Assembly: GCA_013290125.1 (NCBI GenBank)
Contig: JABCYQ010000020.1
Coordinates: forward strand, 1-53,983
Source of the DNA: Vulcanimicrobiota bacterium
GTDB taxonomy: Bacteria; Vulcanimicrobiota; Vulcanimicrobiia; Eremiobacterales; Eremiobacteraceae
Direction: 5' to 3'
DNA: 53,983 bases
Each line of letters starts with the position of its first letter. The stretch's first letter is position 1. Both the position numbers and the translations under genes were made by a program. Below are positions 39,597-48,324 of this stretch, piece by piece. The notes beneath the pieces are model-generated. The model was not told the origin of the DNA. It ran no database searches and was given only the letters and a program-made list of their open reading frames with translations.

Positions 39597-40967
39597 ATGG
39601 CGCACGCAGCTCGATATCACGGATCAGCCGCCCACGACATCCGCCGGGCGGCCTCGTCTTCGGACGGCGTTTCGACCGCTTCGGAACTGCTGACTATCCT
39701 GTTCAACGGCATCGAGAACGCGCCCGCGGTCAAGCTCGCGGATGGGACCAGCCTTTTCAGCGGGTCGACGCCCCGCGCGACGCTGACCCTCAACGTGCTC
39801 GCCGTCCTGCGCGACATATTGATCACGGTCTCGGATGTCCGCGCGGGTGAAGCATTCGTGCGCGGAGACGTGCACGTCGACGGCGACCTCGAGAGCGTAT
39901 TAGGAAGCCTAGAAGATGCGCGCGCCGCCCGTTCAGCGCGCGAACGAGCGCGGATCGTCCAGCTCGCGATGGCGCTGAAGCGACCGGTCGGGCCGCCTAA
40001 GCTGACCGCGGCTCGCGAACCGGCGAGATTGCGCGGCCAACTCCACTCTCGCGCACGCGATAGGGCGGCGGTCGAATATCATTACAACATTTCGAACGAG
40101 TTCTATTCGCTGTGGCTCGATTCCGACTTGACGTATTCGTGCGCATATTTCCGCTCGCCGTCCGACTCGCTCGACGAAGCGCAGCAGAACAAGTTCGACC
40201 ATATCGCGCGCAAACTCCGCCTGTCACACGGTGACCGCTTCTTGGATATCGGCTGTGGTTGGGGCGGGCTGATCCGGTTTGCCGCGCGAAAGTATGGCGC
40301 GCGCGCGGTCGGCGTCACGCTGAGCAGCAGTCAGGCCGAATATGCTCGCTCGCGAATCCGAGACGAGGGCCTCGCAGACCGCTGCTCGGTCGAGCTCGTC
40401 GACTATCGCGATCTTTCGCGGCTCGGCAGTTTCGACAAGATCGCAAGCGTCGGCATGGTCGAGCACGTCGGATCAGCCAGATTGGCGGAGTATTTCAACG
40501 CGGCATACGGCGCGCTCTCGGACGGCGGTCTCTTCCTCAACCACGGTATTGTGAGCCAATCACCGGAACCAACCGGGCTGAAGAGACTGGTGACGCGCGC
40601 GACCGGCAGCGGACTGCGCGGGTTCGTCGGGCGATACGTCTTCCCGGACGGCGATCTCTTGCGTCTCGATCGCGCTACAGCAGCGGCGACGAACGCCGGC
40701 TTTGAAACGCTCGACATCGAAAATCTCCGGCCGCACTACGCTGCGACGTTGCGTCACTGGGTGCGAAGGCTTGAACTCAATGAAGCGCGCGCGCGTGTAC
40801 TTGTCGGCGACGCGAACTACAACACGTGGCGGCTGTACATGGCCGGTTCGGCGCGCGGATTCGCCGTCGGCAGGATGGGAGTCGTGCAGGCGTTGCTCGC
40901 GAAGCGCGATGCGCGCGGCGCGGTCAACGTGCCCGCGACTCGCGACGACATCTACGACGTGAGCTAG
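39597..40967 (+). CDS. Cyclopropane-fatty-acyl-phospholipid synthase family methyltransferase
   Basis: A 456-residue cytosolic or membrane-associated SAM methyltransferase. ATG 39597 follows AGGAGGGA. The N-terminal 120 residues carry a lipid-binding-like segment (LADGTSLFSGSTPRATLTLN). The catalytic half has AVEYHYNISNEFYSLWLDSD, LTYSCAYFRSPSDSLDEAQQ, SAM motif I LDIGCGWGGLIRFAARKYGA, VGVTLSSSQAEYARSR, MVEHVGSARLAEYF and the C-terminal NTWRLYMAGSARGF. It transfers a methylene or methyl group from SAM to unsaturated acyl chains, altering membrane properties under stress. A GC-rich hairpin terminator follows. Confidence 0.95.
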   Translation: MAHAARYHGSAAHDIRRAASSSDGVSTASELLTILFNGIENAPAVKLADGTSLFSGSTPRATLTLNVLAVLRDILITVSDVRAGEAFVRGDVHVDGDLESVLGSLEDARAARSARERARIVQLAMALKRPVGPPKLTAAREPARLRGQLHSRARDRAAVEYHYNISNEFYSLWLDSDLTYSCAYFRSPSDSLDEAQQNKFDHIARKLRLSHGDRFLDIGCGWGGLIRFAARKYGARAVGVTLSSSQAEYARSRIRDEGLADRCSVELVDYRDLSRLGSFDKIASVGMVEHVGSARLAEYFNAAYGALSDGGLFLNHGIVSQSPEPTGLKRLVTRATGSGLRGFVGRYVFPDGDLLRLDRATAAATNAGFETLDIENLRPHYAATLRHWVRRLELNEARARVLVGDANYNTWRLYMAGSARGFAVGRMGVVQALLAKRDARGAVNVPATRDDIYDVS

Positions 40968-41000
40968 AAGCGTCCGAGCGAACGGTTGACGATCAGCAGA

Positions 41001-41023
41001 AGGGCCGGCATCATGCCGGCCCC
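41001..41023. terminator. Hairpin terminator between convergent genes
   Basis: GGGCCGGCA-TCA-TGCCGGCCC (41002-41022) is a perfect 9-bp stem. It is flanked by A- and T-containing sequence on each side (AGAA before, TTGCATTCTT after), serving the methyltransferase and SRPBCC genes. Confidence 0.75.
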
Positions 41024-41043
41024 TTGCATTCTTGGAACGACGA

Positions 41044-41490
41044 TTACATCTCGTCCGGGCCAGGGTCGCCGCCCGTAGCAGCGATTGCCAGCCGCTGGAG
41101 ATATTTGGCCCAGCCTTCTCCGTGGCTTGCCCGAGACTCGTCGGAACCGAGACCGCGATGCGTGAGTTTCACGAGCGTGTCCGATCCGACCGCGGTGAGC
41201 GTGATCTCAACCGTGCTTGATCCGGCGGGCGTGGGACTGTCGTCGCCTTCCCAACCCCACGTGAAGACGAGTTTCGTAGGCGGCTTCACTTCGAGATATT
41301 TTCCGACGGCGACGTAGTCTTTTTTCACCATGATGAGGCGGTACGCGCCACCGACCCGGACATCGGTCGTGGCCTCGTTCGGAAACCAGCGCTCCAGTTT
41401 TTTGGGATCCGTCAGATAAGGGAAGATCGTCTCAGGTTTTGCTTTTATGGTTATTTCGCGTTCGAGGACTTGCGTGTCGACTGTTGGCAT
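41044..41490 (-). CDS. SRPBCC (AHSA1/START-like) protein
   Basis: A 148-residue hydrophobic-ligand-binding helix-grip protein. The pattern is LEREITIKAKPETIFPYLTD, then LERWFPNEATTDVRVGGAYR, LVFTWGWEGDDSPTPAGSST, VEITLTAVGSDTLVKLTHRG and a C-terminal GWAKYLQRLAIAA helix. This is the AHSA1 subgroup usually encoded after an ArsR repressor. ATG 41490 lies inside the end of arsR (59-nt overlap), so translation is coupled; ATG 41511 is an alternative. The ligand is unknown. Confidence 0.92.
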   Translation of the reverse strand: MPTVDTQVLEREITIKAKPETIFPYLTDPKKLERWFPNEATTDVRVGGAYRLIMVKKDYVAVGKYLEVKPPTKLVFTWGWEGDDSPTPAGSSTVEITLTAVGSDTLVKLTHRGLGSDESRASHGEGWAKYLQRLAIAATGGDPGPDEM

Positions 41491-41800
41491 GGCGGCGTGA
41501 ACCCCTCTCATCGGCTTCGACAATGTATTTGAGACGCCGCAGCTTCGCATCCCAGAACGGTTCGAGGAATCCTCGCAGCTCTGAGAGCCCTTCGGGTCTG
41601 ACCCGGTAGAAGCGGCGCGTGCCTTCGCGGCGTTCCGATACAAGACCCGCGTTTTTCAACACCGTGAGATGCTGCGAGATAGCCGGCCGAGTGATCGCGA
41701 AGTGGGATGCGACTTCGCCTGCCGGGAGTTCCCTGACAGCGATGAGCGCGAGAATATCCCTTCGACGAGGATCGGCAAGTGCCCGGATAGCGGCGTCCAT
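41432..41800 (-). CDS. ArsR-family transcriptional regulator
   Basis: A 122-residue winged-helix repressor. It has MDAAIRALADPRRRDILALI, the recognition region HFAITRPAISQHLTVLKNAG and the wing SERREGTRRFYRVRPEGLSE. It lacks the metal-binding ELCVCDL motif, so it belongs to the non-metal group paired with SRPBCC proteins. The promoter at 41806-41836 gives a -10 only 7 nt from the ATG, suggesting a leaderless mRNA. A GTATG-TTAG-CATAC palindrome over the -10 is the likely operator. Confidence 0.93.
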   Translation of the reverse strand: MDAAIRALADPRRRDILALIAVRELPAGEVASHFAITRPAISQHLTVLKNAGLVSERREGTRRFYRVRPEGLSELRGFLEPFWDAKLRRLKYIVEADERGSRRHANSRHASPRTRNNHKSKT

Positions 41801-41805
41801 AGGCG

Positions 41806-41836
41806 GTATGTTAGCATACACGAACGTTAGTGTCAA
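41806..41836 (-). promoter_or_regulatory. arsR-SRPBCC promoter with palindromic operator
   Basis: On the minus strand TTGACA (41836-41831) and TAACAT (41813-41808) are 17 bp apart, an excellent sigma70 match. GTATG-TTAG-CATAC (41806-41819) covers the -10. The start codon is 7 nt downstream of the -10. Confidence 0.8.
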
Positions 41837-42084
41837 CTTACGCTTACGGCACGCACTGCGCGAAAATGAAAAAACGCACGCGGTCGACTACGCGATCATC
41901 CTTCGAGAGTCCGACGGATCGACAGCCGTGATCCACGGCCGCCACGTCCTGGGACTTTTTCCCCGCTCTGCATGGCACAATGCATTCGTCCGCGCGGGTT
42001 TTGCGGCGCGCTTGGTCCTCACGGACCCATGGCGGCGAGAAGTTTTTATCGCGCGCCCGAGCGACGTCGGGAATGCGACAGCGG

Positions 42085-44175
42085 ATGGTAGAACCCAAGG
42101 ATATGGTTTTCTCAGCGATCGCTCTGGCGTCGCTCATAGCCGCCTTTCCGCCCCACGCAGCGCGCGGATGGCGGCCGACGGTCGCCCACCAGATAGCGCC
42201 ATCGCCGGGCGTCGAGATGTCTCAGACTATCGTGGTAGGCAGCCAGCGGCTGCATGCATGCACGCTGGCGGTGGCCGGCTACTGCGGACATCTGACCGTG
42301 CCGTTGAACTGGCTCGACCGGCCGGATGGAACCATTCCGATCCGCTTCCAATGGGTCCCGGCATTTTCACCGCATTCGAAAACGACGATCGTTGCGGAGG
42401 AAGGCGGACCCGGCTACGCCACGACGGGCACAGGCTCGTACTATCACGCGCTATTCAGACCGATCATGCGCGATCACAATCTCTTGATGATGGACCAGCG
42501 CGGCACGGGCGGGTCGGCAGCGATCTTTTGCAAAGACCTTCAGCCGTGGGGAAGTTATCAAGGTCCAGTGCCATTTTTCAAGGCGGCCGCGGAGTGCGGC
42601 TACCAGCTCGATCACACATACCGCGACTCGCACGGAGCGTTCGTCCACGCGAGCGACTTATTCGGCACGAGCCAGTCGGTCCGCGACCTTGCGGCTATCT
42701 TAGCCGCGCTCGATCAGGGTCCGGTGGATTTCTACGGCGACTCCTACGGATCGTTCTTCGGTCAGGTCTTCGCGTCACGCTATCCGGGCGCAGTGCGTTC
42801 CCTCGTCCTCGACAGCACATATCCGACGATACATCAGGATCCATTCGACACGGCGGGTCAGGATGAGATCCGTTTCGGCTTCGACGCAGTTTGCCGCCGG
42901 AGTCATGCCTGCCATGCGGTCGCACCCGGCCATTCGACTGATCGAATCCACGCATTGGCGCTGGCGCTCGATGAACACCCGCTCGTGACCGACGCCATGA
43001 CACCGCTCGGCAAATCGGTTCGCGTCCGCATCGCGGGCCCGGACATCGAAACGTTGCTCGCGATCGCGGGCGACGATTTGGGACCGTATCGCGACTTAGA
43101 TGCGTCTGCCCGCGCGTATCTCGAACGCGGCGATGGAGCACCGCTCGCACGGCTCTTCGTATGGTCGGTCGTGGGCGGGCCGGCGTTTCTGTCCTATGAC
43201 TACCGCGAATTTTCGGAGGGCATGTATATCGCGGACGTGTGCACCGTCTATCGGAACCCATTCCGCATGGACATGCCGGTGCCGGAGAGGCACGTTGAAT
43301 ACGCGGAGAACATCGCCGACCTGCCGCGCGACTTCGGCTATCCAGTCGGCAACACCGACGTCTTCAATTCACCGACGGAAGGCTATGACTCGTGCATCAC
43401 GTGGCCCGCTCCCGTCCATCGCGATCCCATCATCACGCAGAAACCGCCGATCGTTCCGGCGACGCTGCCCGTTTTGATCATCTCAGGAGATCTTGACGAG
43501 ACGACATCGCCTGGCGACGCGCGGCAAGCCGCCGCGGCGCTCGGCCCATCAGTCCAATTCGCGTCGCTGCCCAATCAGATCCACGTGCCCGCGCTCGGCG
43601 ATCCTTTCAATTGCGCTTCAGCGATCGTGCTCGACTTCGTGCGCCATCCAGGACCCGTCGACACGTCCTGTGGCGCCGCGTTGCCGGAGGTGCGCACAGT
43701 AGGAGTATTTCCGCTCACGTCGGCCGAGCAGCCGCCGGCCGTGGCGCTGCCTGGGAACACGGCGGATGCCGCCGAGCTTCGTCTTGCCGCGCTAGCGCTA
43801 CAGAGCGTCGGCGATGCGATCCAGGGCGCACGCTACGCGTATAATGGATTCTTTCCGAACTGCGGTAACGGGTATTGCGGTCCCGGCTTGCGCGGCGGCA
43901 GATTTTCTGCCGGGGGAAACCTGCGGGCTGTTACACTGGAAGATTACGCTTTCGCAGATGACGCGGCGGTCTCGGGATCGGTCGGCATCAGCGGTGCGTT
44001 GCTTCCCGAGTATCCCGGATTCGTCCGGGCGCACGTGAGTGCGCGCGACAACGCGGGCGCTACACGCGTGAGGATCGACATTGAATATGACGAGCGCGCT
44101 CGAGCGGCGCTCGCCGAAATTAGCGGCGTCGCTTCCGATGGAAGAAAGATCATCGCAGTCTATCCCGCCCCGTAA
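42085..44175 (+). CDS. Exported S33-type alpha/beta hydrolase (tripeptidyl aminopeptidase-like)
   Basis: A 696-residue exported hydrolase; starts at 42073, 42085 and 42103 are all in frame before the signal segment (VFSAIALASLIAAFPPHAAR). The fold contains KTTIVAEEGGPGYATTGTGS (oxyanion, GGPG motif), LLMMDQRGTGGSA (S33 DQRG), VDFYGDSYGSFFGQVFASRY (Ser elbow GDSYGS), LIISGDLDETTSPGDA (acid) and LPNQIHVPALG (His, TAP C-terminal domain). After the fold, about 150 residues form an extra beta-rich C-terminal domain (NAGATRVRIDIEYDERARAA). It cleaves N-terminal peptides or esters outside the cell. It is divergent from the arsR operon. Confidence 0.88.
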   Translation: MVEPKDMVFSAIALASLIAAFPPHAARGWRPTVAHQIAPSPGVEMSQTIVVGSQRLHACTLAVAGYCGHLTVPLNWLDRPDGTIPIRFQWVPAFSPHSKTTIVAEEGGPGYATTGTGSYYHALFRPIMRDHNLLMMDQRGTGGSAAIFCKDLQPWGSYQGPVPFFKAAAECGYQLDHTYRDSHGAFVHASDLFGTSQSVRDLAAILAALDQGPVDFYGDSYGSFFGQVFASRYPGAVRSLVLDSTYPTIHQDPFDTAGQDEIRFGFDAVCRRSHACHAVAPGHSTDRIHALALALDEHPLVTDAMTPLGKSVRVRIAGPDIETLLAIAGDDLGPYRDLDASARAYLERGDGAPLARLFVWSVVGGPAFLSYDYREFSEGMYIADVCTVYRNPFRMDMPVPERHVEYAENIADLPRDFGYPVGNTDVFNSPTEGYDSCITWPAPVHRDPIITQKPPIVPATLPVLIISGDLDETTSPGDARQAAAALGPSVQFASLPNQIHVPALGDPFNCASAIVLDFVRHPGPVDTSCGAALPEVRTVGVFPLTSAEQPPAVALPGNTADAAELRLAALALQSVGDAIQGARYAYNGFFPNCGNGYCGPGLRGGRFSAGGNLRAVTLEDYAFADDAAVSGSVGISGALLPEYPGFVRAHVSARDNAGATRVRIDIEYDERARAALAEISGVASDGRKIIAVYPAP

Positions 44176-44205
44176 AGATTTCAAGGCATCATGAGGAGAG
44201 AGAAC

Positions 44206-45438
44206 ATGAGATTCACCAAGGGGTTCGGTCCCATCTTCGTCGCGGCAGTCGCCGTCTCGCTGGCGCTACTGCAATCCGGAGCTTCGTCGGCATCCGGCAG
44301 CTATTCGCTCGTCTACCGCTTCACGGGCGGGAACGACGGCGGAAATGCAGCCACGGGCTTGACCTTCGACTCGGGCGGCAACGCGTACGGCACGGCGGTG
44401 ATCGGCGGGCTATACGGCTGCGGCGTCGTCTTCAAACTCAGCCCGACGTCTCCGACGACGTTTCAGGAATCGGTGCTCTACAATTTCACGTGCGGGTCGG
44501 ACGGCAAGAATCCCCACGGCTCTGTGGCCTTGGATAGGTTGGGCGATATCTTCGGCACCACGACCGCGGGCGGATCCGGTGGTGCATGCACCGGCGATGG
44601 CTGCGGCGTCGTGTACGAGTTGACGCCGCGCGGCGAGCGCGTGCTCTACAACTTCACGGGTGGTAACGACGGCTTTGGCCCCGGCGGCGGTGTCTCGTTC
44701 GACAAGCAGGGCCGCATGTACGGCACAACTCCGGATGGCGGCGCATTCTCACAAGGCGTGGTCTACCAACTCTCGCATTTTGGCGGGGCGTGGCACTTCA
44801 GCGTGATCCACGCGTTCACCGGCGGCGCGGACGGCGGCGTCGGATCGCTCGGTTCGCTGTTGATCGACAATTCGAACAACATCTACGGAGTAACCGAACT
44901 CGGCGGAGTGCATTCGGCGGGAACGGCATTCAAACTCGCGCCGGAATCGGGCGGCACCTTCGACCTCACGACGCTCTATGCGTTCAAAGGCATGCCTGAT
45001 GCGGGTTTTGCATATGGCGGTCTGATCGCCGACGCAAGCGGTGACTTGTTCGGCACCACCTATTATGGCGGTGCACACGGCGCGGGATCCGTTTTCGAGC
45101 TCAGCGCGGCTGGCCCGCGCACCCGGCAAGAACATGTGCTTTACAGCTTCACGGGCGGAACGGACGGAGGCTCTCCGACGAGCACGCTCGTCTTTGATCC
45201 AGCGGGCGACCTGCTCGGCACGACGTCGGCGGGCGGAAATAGAGGCTGCTCGTGCGGCACCGTCTTCAAGATAAAGGCGGGCACAAATGTAGAGACGGTC
45301 CTGCATCGTTTCGGCTCGGTCGGCGACGGCATGAATCCGTACTACGGGCTGTCGCTGGCGCCGAGCGGATCGTATCTCGCCACAACGGTCGCCGGAGGTC
45401 CGGCCGGTCAGGGCGTCGTCTTCGAGATCAAGCCCTGA
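44206..45438 (+). CDS. Exported GloVer-repeat protein
   Basis: A 410-residue exported protein. ATG 44206 is preferred over 44191 because GGAGAG lies between them. The signal is FIFVAAVAVSLALLQSGASS-like. The mature part is built from about eight repeats with GNAYGTAVIGGLYGCGVVFK, then VLYNFTGGNDG-type lines, spaced about 48 residues. This is the choice-anchor tandem repeat GloVer family. They form a beta-propeller-like surface protein, usually with C-terminal anchoring. I see no anchor motif here, since the last repeat ends GQGVVFEIKP. A hairpin-repeat cluster follows immediately. Confidence 0.9.
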   Translation: MRFTKGFGPIFVAAVAVSLALLQSGASSASGSYSLVYRFTGGNDGGNAATGLTFDSGGNAYGTAVIGGLYGCGVVFKLSPTSPTTFQESVLYNFTCGSDGKNPHGSVALDRLGDIFGTTTAGGSGGACTGDGCGVVYELTPRGERVLYNFTGGNDGFGPGGGVSFDKQGRMYGTTPDGGAFSQGVVYQLSHFGGAWHFSVIHAFTGGADGGVGSLGSLLIDNSNNIYGVTELGGVHSAGTAFKLAPESGGTFDLTTLYAFKGMPDAGFAYGGLIADASGDLFGTTYYGGAHGAGSVFELSAAGPRTRQEHVLYSFTGGTDGGSPTSTLVFDPAGDLLGTTSAGGNRGCSCGTVFKIKAGTNVETVLHRFGSVGDGMNPYYGLSLAPSGSYLATTVAGGPAGQGVVFEIKP

Positions 45439-45458
45439 AAAAACCGAAGGGGAAAAAA

Positions 45459-45568
45459 CTGAAGGGGCGGACTTTATGTCCGCCCACGTCGCGTTTGCCA
45501 GGGCCGACATGAAGTCGGCCCCTTCAGCGACGAAGTCGGCCCCTTCAGCGACGAAGTCGGCCCGTTCA
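45459..45568. repeat. Cluster of hairpin repeats with a 21-bp tandem expansion, entering the ligase gene
   Basis: Two palindromes (45459-45486 CTGAAGGGGCGGACTTTATG and onward; 45501-45526 GGGCCGACATGAAGTCGGCC and onward) are followed by CGAAGTCGGCCCCTTCAG at 45530 and a variant at 45551. The last three units repeat every 21 bp, in frame with the ligase gene. ATG codons inside both palindromes are possible ligase starts. Confidence 0.8.
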
Positions 45569-46516
45569 GCGCGCGACATTCACGCGCCGATGTTGCCGAC
45601 GGCGGTGGAGCAGCCATTCGACTCGCCCGATTGGCTCTTCGAGACGAAGTGGGACGGCGTGCGTGCGATCTGCACGGTGACGAAGAGTGACGTGAGAGCG
45701 AGTTCGCGGACCGGACAAGAGCTGACGCGCGCATTTCCAGAACTTCTCGAACTTCGTCATGCGTTCCACATGCTGCCCATCGTGGTAGACGGCGAGATCG
45801 TCAGCCTCGATCGGAAGGGGCGCTCGTCGTTCCAACGACTGCAACCGCGCATAAACCGCTTGAGCGCATCGAAAAGCGAATCTGTGAAGATCACGTTCGT
45901 GGTCTTCGACGTGCTCTCGATGGGAGCGCACGACGTGCGCAAACAACCGCTCGAAGTGCGCAAGGATCTCTTGAAGAAAGCGATCGTCCGCGGAAAATCA
46001 CTCGTCGCGTTTTCACCCCACGTCATCGGCAAAGGGGTCCGGCTATTCCAAAAGGCTCGCGATCAGGGTATCGAGGGCATCATCGCCAAGCGCCGGACGT
46101 CGCAATATCACGCGGGCCGCACGCGCGAGTGGCTCAAAATCAAGGTGACCAACAGCCAAGAGTTCGTGATCTGCGGCTGGACAGAACCACGCGGAAGCCG
46201 CCGATATTTCGGGTCGATACTGGTGGGCCTTTATGACCATGGCGAGCTCGTCTACACCGGTCACGCCGGGACCGGATTTGACGAAAATGCCCTCGCGGCG
46301 CTTTTCGCGAAGATGAAGCCGCTCGAGACAAAACGCGCCCCATTTCGTGTTATGCCGGCCGCTGATGCGCCGATACACTGGATACGACCGAAATTGGTGG
46401 CGGAAGTGAAGTTCGGCGAGTGGACGCACGATGGCGTCTTGCGCCAACCGGTCTATCTCGGACTGCGAGTGGACAAACGCCCGGAAGACTGCGTACGAGT
46501 GCGGGAGCGTTCGTGA
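45476..46516 (+). CDS. ATP-dependent DNA ligase (stand-alone LigD ligase domain)
   Basis: A 346-residue ligase that seals nicks during non-homologous end joining. Motif I is WLFETKWDGVRAI, with the adenylated Lys (residue 58 from the 45476 start). Motif III-like VVFDVLSM, motif IV GIEGIIAKR and motif V REWLKIK are present. The OB domain follows, with VICGWTEPRGSRRYFGSILV and VLRQPVYLGLRVDKRPE. It is the central domain of LigD as a separate gene. The first 35 residues (KSAPSATKSAPSATKSARSA) are translated from the hairpin repeats. The start could be ATG 45476 (AAGGGG upstream) or 45509. Ku follows 21 bp downstream. Confidence 0.93.
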   Translation: MSAHVAFARADMKSAPSATKSAPSATKSARSARDIHAPMLPTAVEQPFDSPDWLFETKWDGVRAICTVTKSDVRASSRTGQELTRAFPELLELRHAFHMLPIVVDGEIVSLDRKGRSSFQRLQPRINRLSASKSESVKITFVVFDVLSMGAHDVRKQPLEVRKDLLKKAIVRGKSLVAFSPHVIGKGVRLFQKARDQGIEGIIAKRRTSQYHAGRTREWLKIKVTNSQEFVICGWTEPRGSRRYFGSILVGLYDHGELVYTGHAGTGFDENALAALFAKMKPLETKRAPFRVMPAADAPIHWIRPKLVAEVKFGEWTHDGVLRQPVYLGLRVDKRPEDCVRVRERS

Positions 46517-46537
46517 CGCGCTAAGGAAGGGTCCAAC

Positions 46538-47374
46538 ATGGCACACGCGATCTGGAGCGGCGCGATCAACTTCGGACTGGTCTCGATACCGGTCCGCCTT
46601 GTGACCGCGGTTCGCACGAACGATCTTTCGTTTCACATGCTCCACGGCAAGGACAAAGGCCGCATCCACAACGAGCGCGTGTGCGATCATTGCCACAAGA
46701 ACGTCGAATGGGCAGATCTCGTCAAAGGCTACGAACTCGATGACGGCAAGTATGTCATCATGGAAGACAAAGATTTTGAAGCCGCGCGGCCCGAGTTGAC
46801 GAAATCGATCGACATCGAGCAGTTCGTCGACTCATCGGAAGTCGACCCGCGCATGTACGAGACGCCGTACTATCTCGAGCCCGAGAAGAAGGGGATGCAT
46901 GCGTATGGGGTATTGCGCGAGGCTCTGGAGAAGTCGGGCAAGATCGGCATCGCACGCATCGTGCTGCGCACGCGAGAACATCTTGCGGCGCTGAAACCGT
47001 ACGGCACCGCTCTCGTCTTAGAGCTGATGCATTTCGAGGGCGAACTGATCCCCGCCGAAGACGTCGACGTGCCCACGAAGAAAGACAAAGTCTCGCCGGG
47101 CGAGATGAAGGCGGCGATGATGCTGATCGGCGCGATGGCCGGCACGTTCGAGCCGAAGGAATACACGGACACCTACCGCCAGACGATGCTCAAGACGCTG
47201 CAGGATAAGGCTAAAGGCAAGAAGATCGTCGCACAGAAAAAGGCCGCGCCTGCAGAAGAACAGAGTCTGGACGACATCGCCGCTGCGCTGCAGCGCAGTC
47301 TTGCGGCGCGCAGCAAGAAAGCAAAGCCGGCGGTTGAGAAGCCGAAGACGAGGCGGACCACGGCGCGCACGTGA
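46538..47374 (+). CDS. ku: Non-homologous end-joining protein Ku
   Basis: A 278-residue bacterial Ku that forms a dimeric ring on DNA ends and recruits the ligase. It starts MAHAIWSGAINFGLVSIPVR, the family hallmark, and has FHMLHGKDKGRIHNERVCDH, VIMEDKDFEAARPELTKSID, YYLEPEKKGMHAYGVLREAL and MKAAMMLIGAMAGTFEPKEY. The Lys-rich C-terminal tail (KAKGKKIVAQKKAAPA and further) is the typical DNA- and ligase-binding extension. The GTGA at 47371-47374 overlaps the polymerase gene. Confidence 0.97.
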   Translation: MAHAIWSGAINFGLVSIPVRLVTAVRTNDLSFHMLHGKDKGRIHNERVCDHCHKNVEWADLVKGYELDDGKYVIMEDKDFEAARPELTKSIDIEQFVDSSEVDPRMYETPYYLEPEKKGMHAYGVLREALEKSGKIGIARIVLRTREHLAALKPYGTALVLELMHFEGELIPAEDVDVPTKKDKVSPGEMKAAMMLIGAMAGTFEPKEYTDTYRQTMLKTLQDKAKGKKIVAQKKAAPAEEQSLDDIAAALQRSLAARSKKAKPAVEKPKTRRTTART

Positions 47375-48324
47375 GCGCAAAAACCCGGCCGCCCGAGATC
47401 CCTCGGACGGCCGATTCCTTCGAGGCCTCGGTCGGCGCTCTGCGCGTGCGGCTCACGAATCTCGGCAAGCCGTTCTGGAAAAGTCCGGCGGTCACAAAAA
47501 GCGATCTGCTCCGCTATTACGCGGCGATCAGCCCGTGGCTCTTACCGCACGTAAAAGATAGAGCGATGGTGATGAAGCGCTATCCGAACGGCGCCGGCGG
47601 CGATTTCTTCTTCATGAAGCACGTTCCCCAGCCGCATCCGCCGTGGCTTGCCACGTGCAAGATCGAGCATGGCGAAGAACGCATCGTCGAGTTTCCGATG
47701 GTCAACGACCTCGCGTCGCTGCTGTGGATCGTGAACCTCGGCTGCATTGACCTCAACCAATGGTACGCGCTGTGCGACGATCCCGATCGCCCCGATTATT
47801 TTCACTTCGACCTCGACCCTGTTCCCGGCGCGACGTTTGAACGCGTCTGCGAGACAGCGCTCATCGTGCACGACGCGCTCGAGCGCCTAGACATGCCGAA
47901 CTTCGCCAAGACGACGGGGTCGCGCGGCATCCATATCTATGTACCGATCAAGCGCGGCCCGGTGCAGAAAGACGTCTGGGTGTTCTCAAAAGCGCTGGCG
48001 ATGCAGATCGCCGAAGAGAACCCGAAACTGATCACGGCTGTCTATGCGAAGAGCAAGCGGCCCCGCGGTCACGTCCTCATCGACTACAACCAGAACGCGT
48101 GGGGGCGAACACTCGCATCTATCTATTCAGTGCGCGCAGCAAAACGCCCAACCGTCTCGGCGCCCGTCACCTGGCGGGAACTCGAAAAAGGCGTGCGGTT
48201 AGATGACTTCGACATCGGGAACATGGAGGCCAGGCTCCGCAAGGTCGGCGATTTGTGGAAGCCGCTCCTCGCCCGGACGGGGCGAGTCGATCTCGCGAAG
48301 TTTCTCAAGAAAGGAGCGGCTTGA
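47371..48324 (+). CDS. NHEJ polymerase/primase (stand-alone LigD polymerase domain)
   Basis: A 317-residue archaeo-eukaryotic-primase-type polymerase that fills gaps at broken ends, preferring ribonucleotides. It has VGALRVRLTNLGKPFWKSPA, MVMKRYPNGAGGDFFFMKHV, YFHFDLDPVPGATF (the two metal-binding Asp), TTGSRGIHIYVPIKRG and RGHVLIDYNQNAWGRTLASI (third Asp). In most bacteria this is the first or last domain of LigD; here it is a separate gene. The GTG start overlaps the Ku stop by 4 bp and the stop overlaps the next gene by 1 bp. Confidence 0.95.
   Translation: MSAKTRPPEIPRTADSFEASVGALRVRLTNLGKPFWKSPAVTKSDLLRYYAAISPWLLPHVKDRAMVMKRYPNGAGGDFFFMKHVPQPHPPWLATCKIEHGEERIVEFPMVNDLASLLWIVNLGCIDLNQWYALCDDPDRPDYFHFDLDPVPGATFERVCETALIVHDALERLDMPNFAKTTGSRGIHIYVPIKRGPVQKDVWVFSKALAMQIAEENPKLITAVYAKSKRPRGHVLIDYNQNAWGRTLASIYSVRAAKRPTVSAPVTWRELEKGVRLDDFDIGNMEARLRKVGDLWKPLLARTGRVDLAKFLKKGAA

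Noticed and set aside
41619-42866. A 415-codon plus-strand frame
   Set aside because: It runs antisense to arsR and out of frame through the S33 hydrolase gene. The translation is Arg/Ser-rich with no domain.
45530-45568. Possible CRISPR or minisatellite
   Set aside because: The 21-bp units are contiguous with no spacers and derive from the hairpin family.
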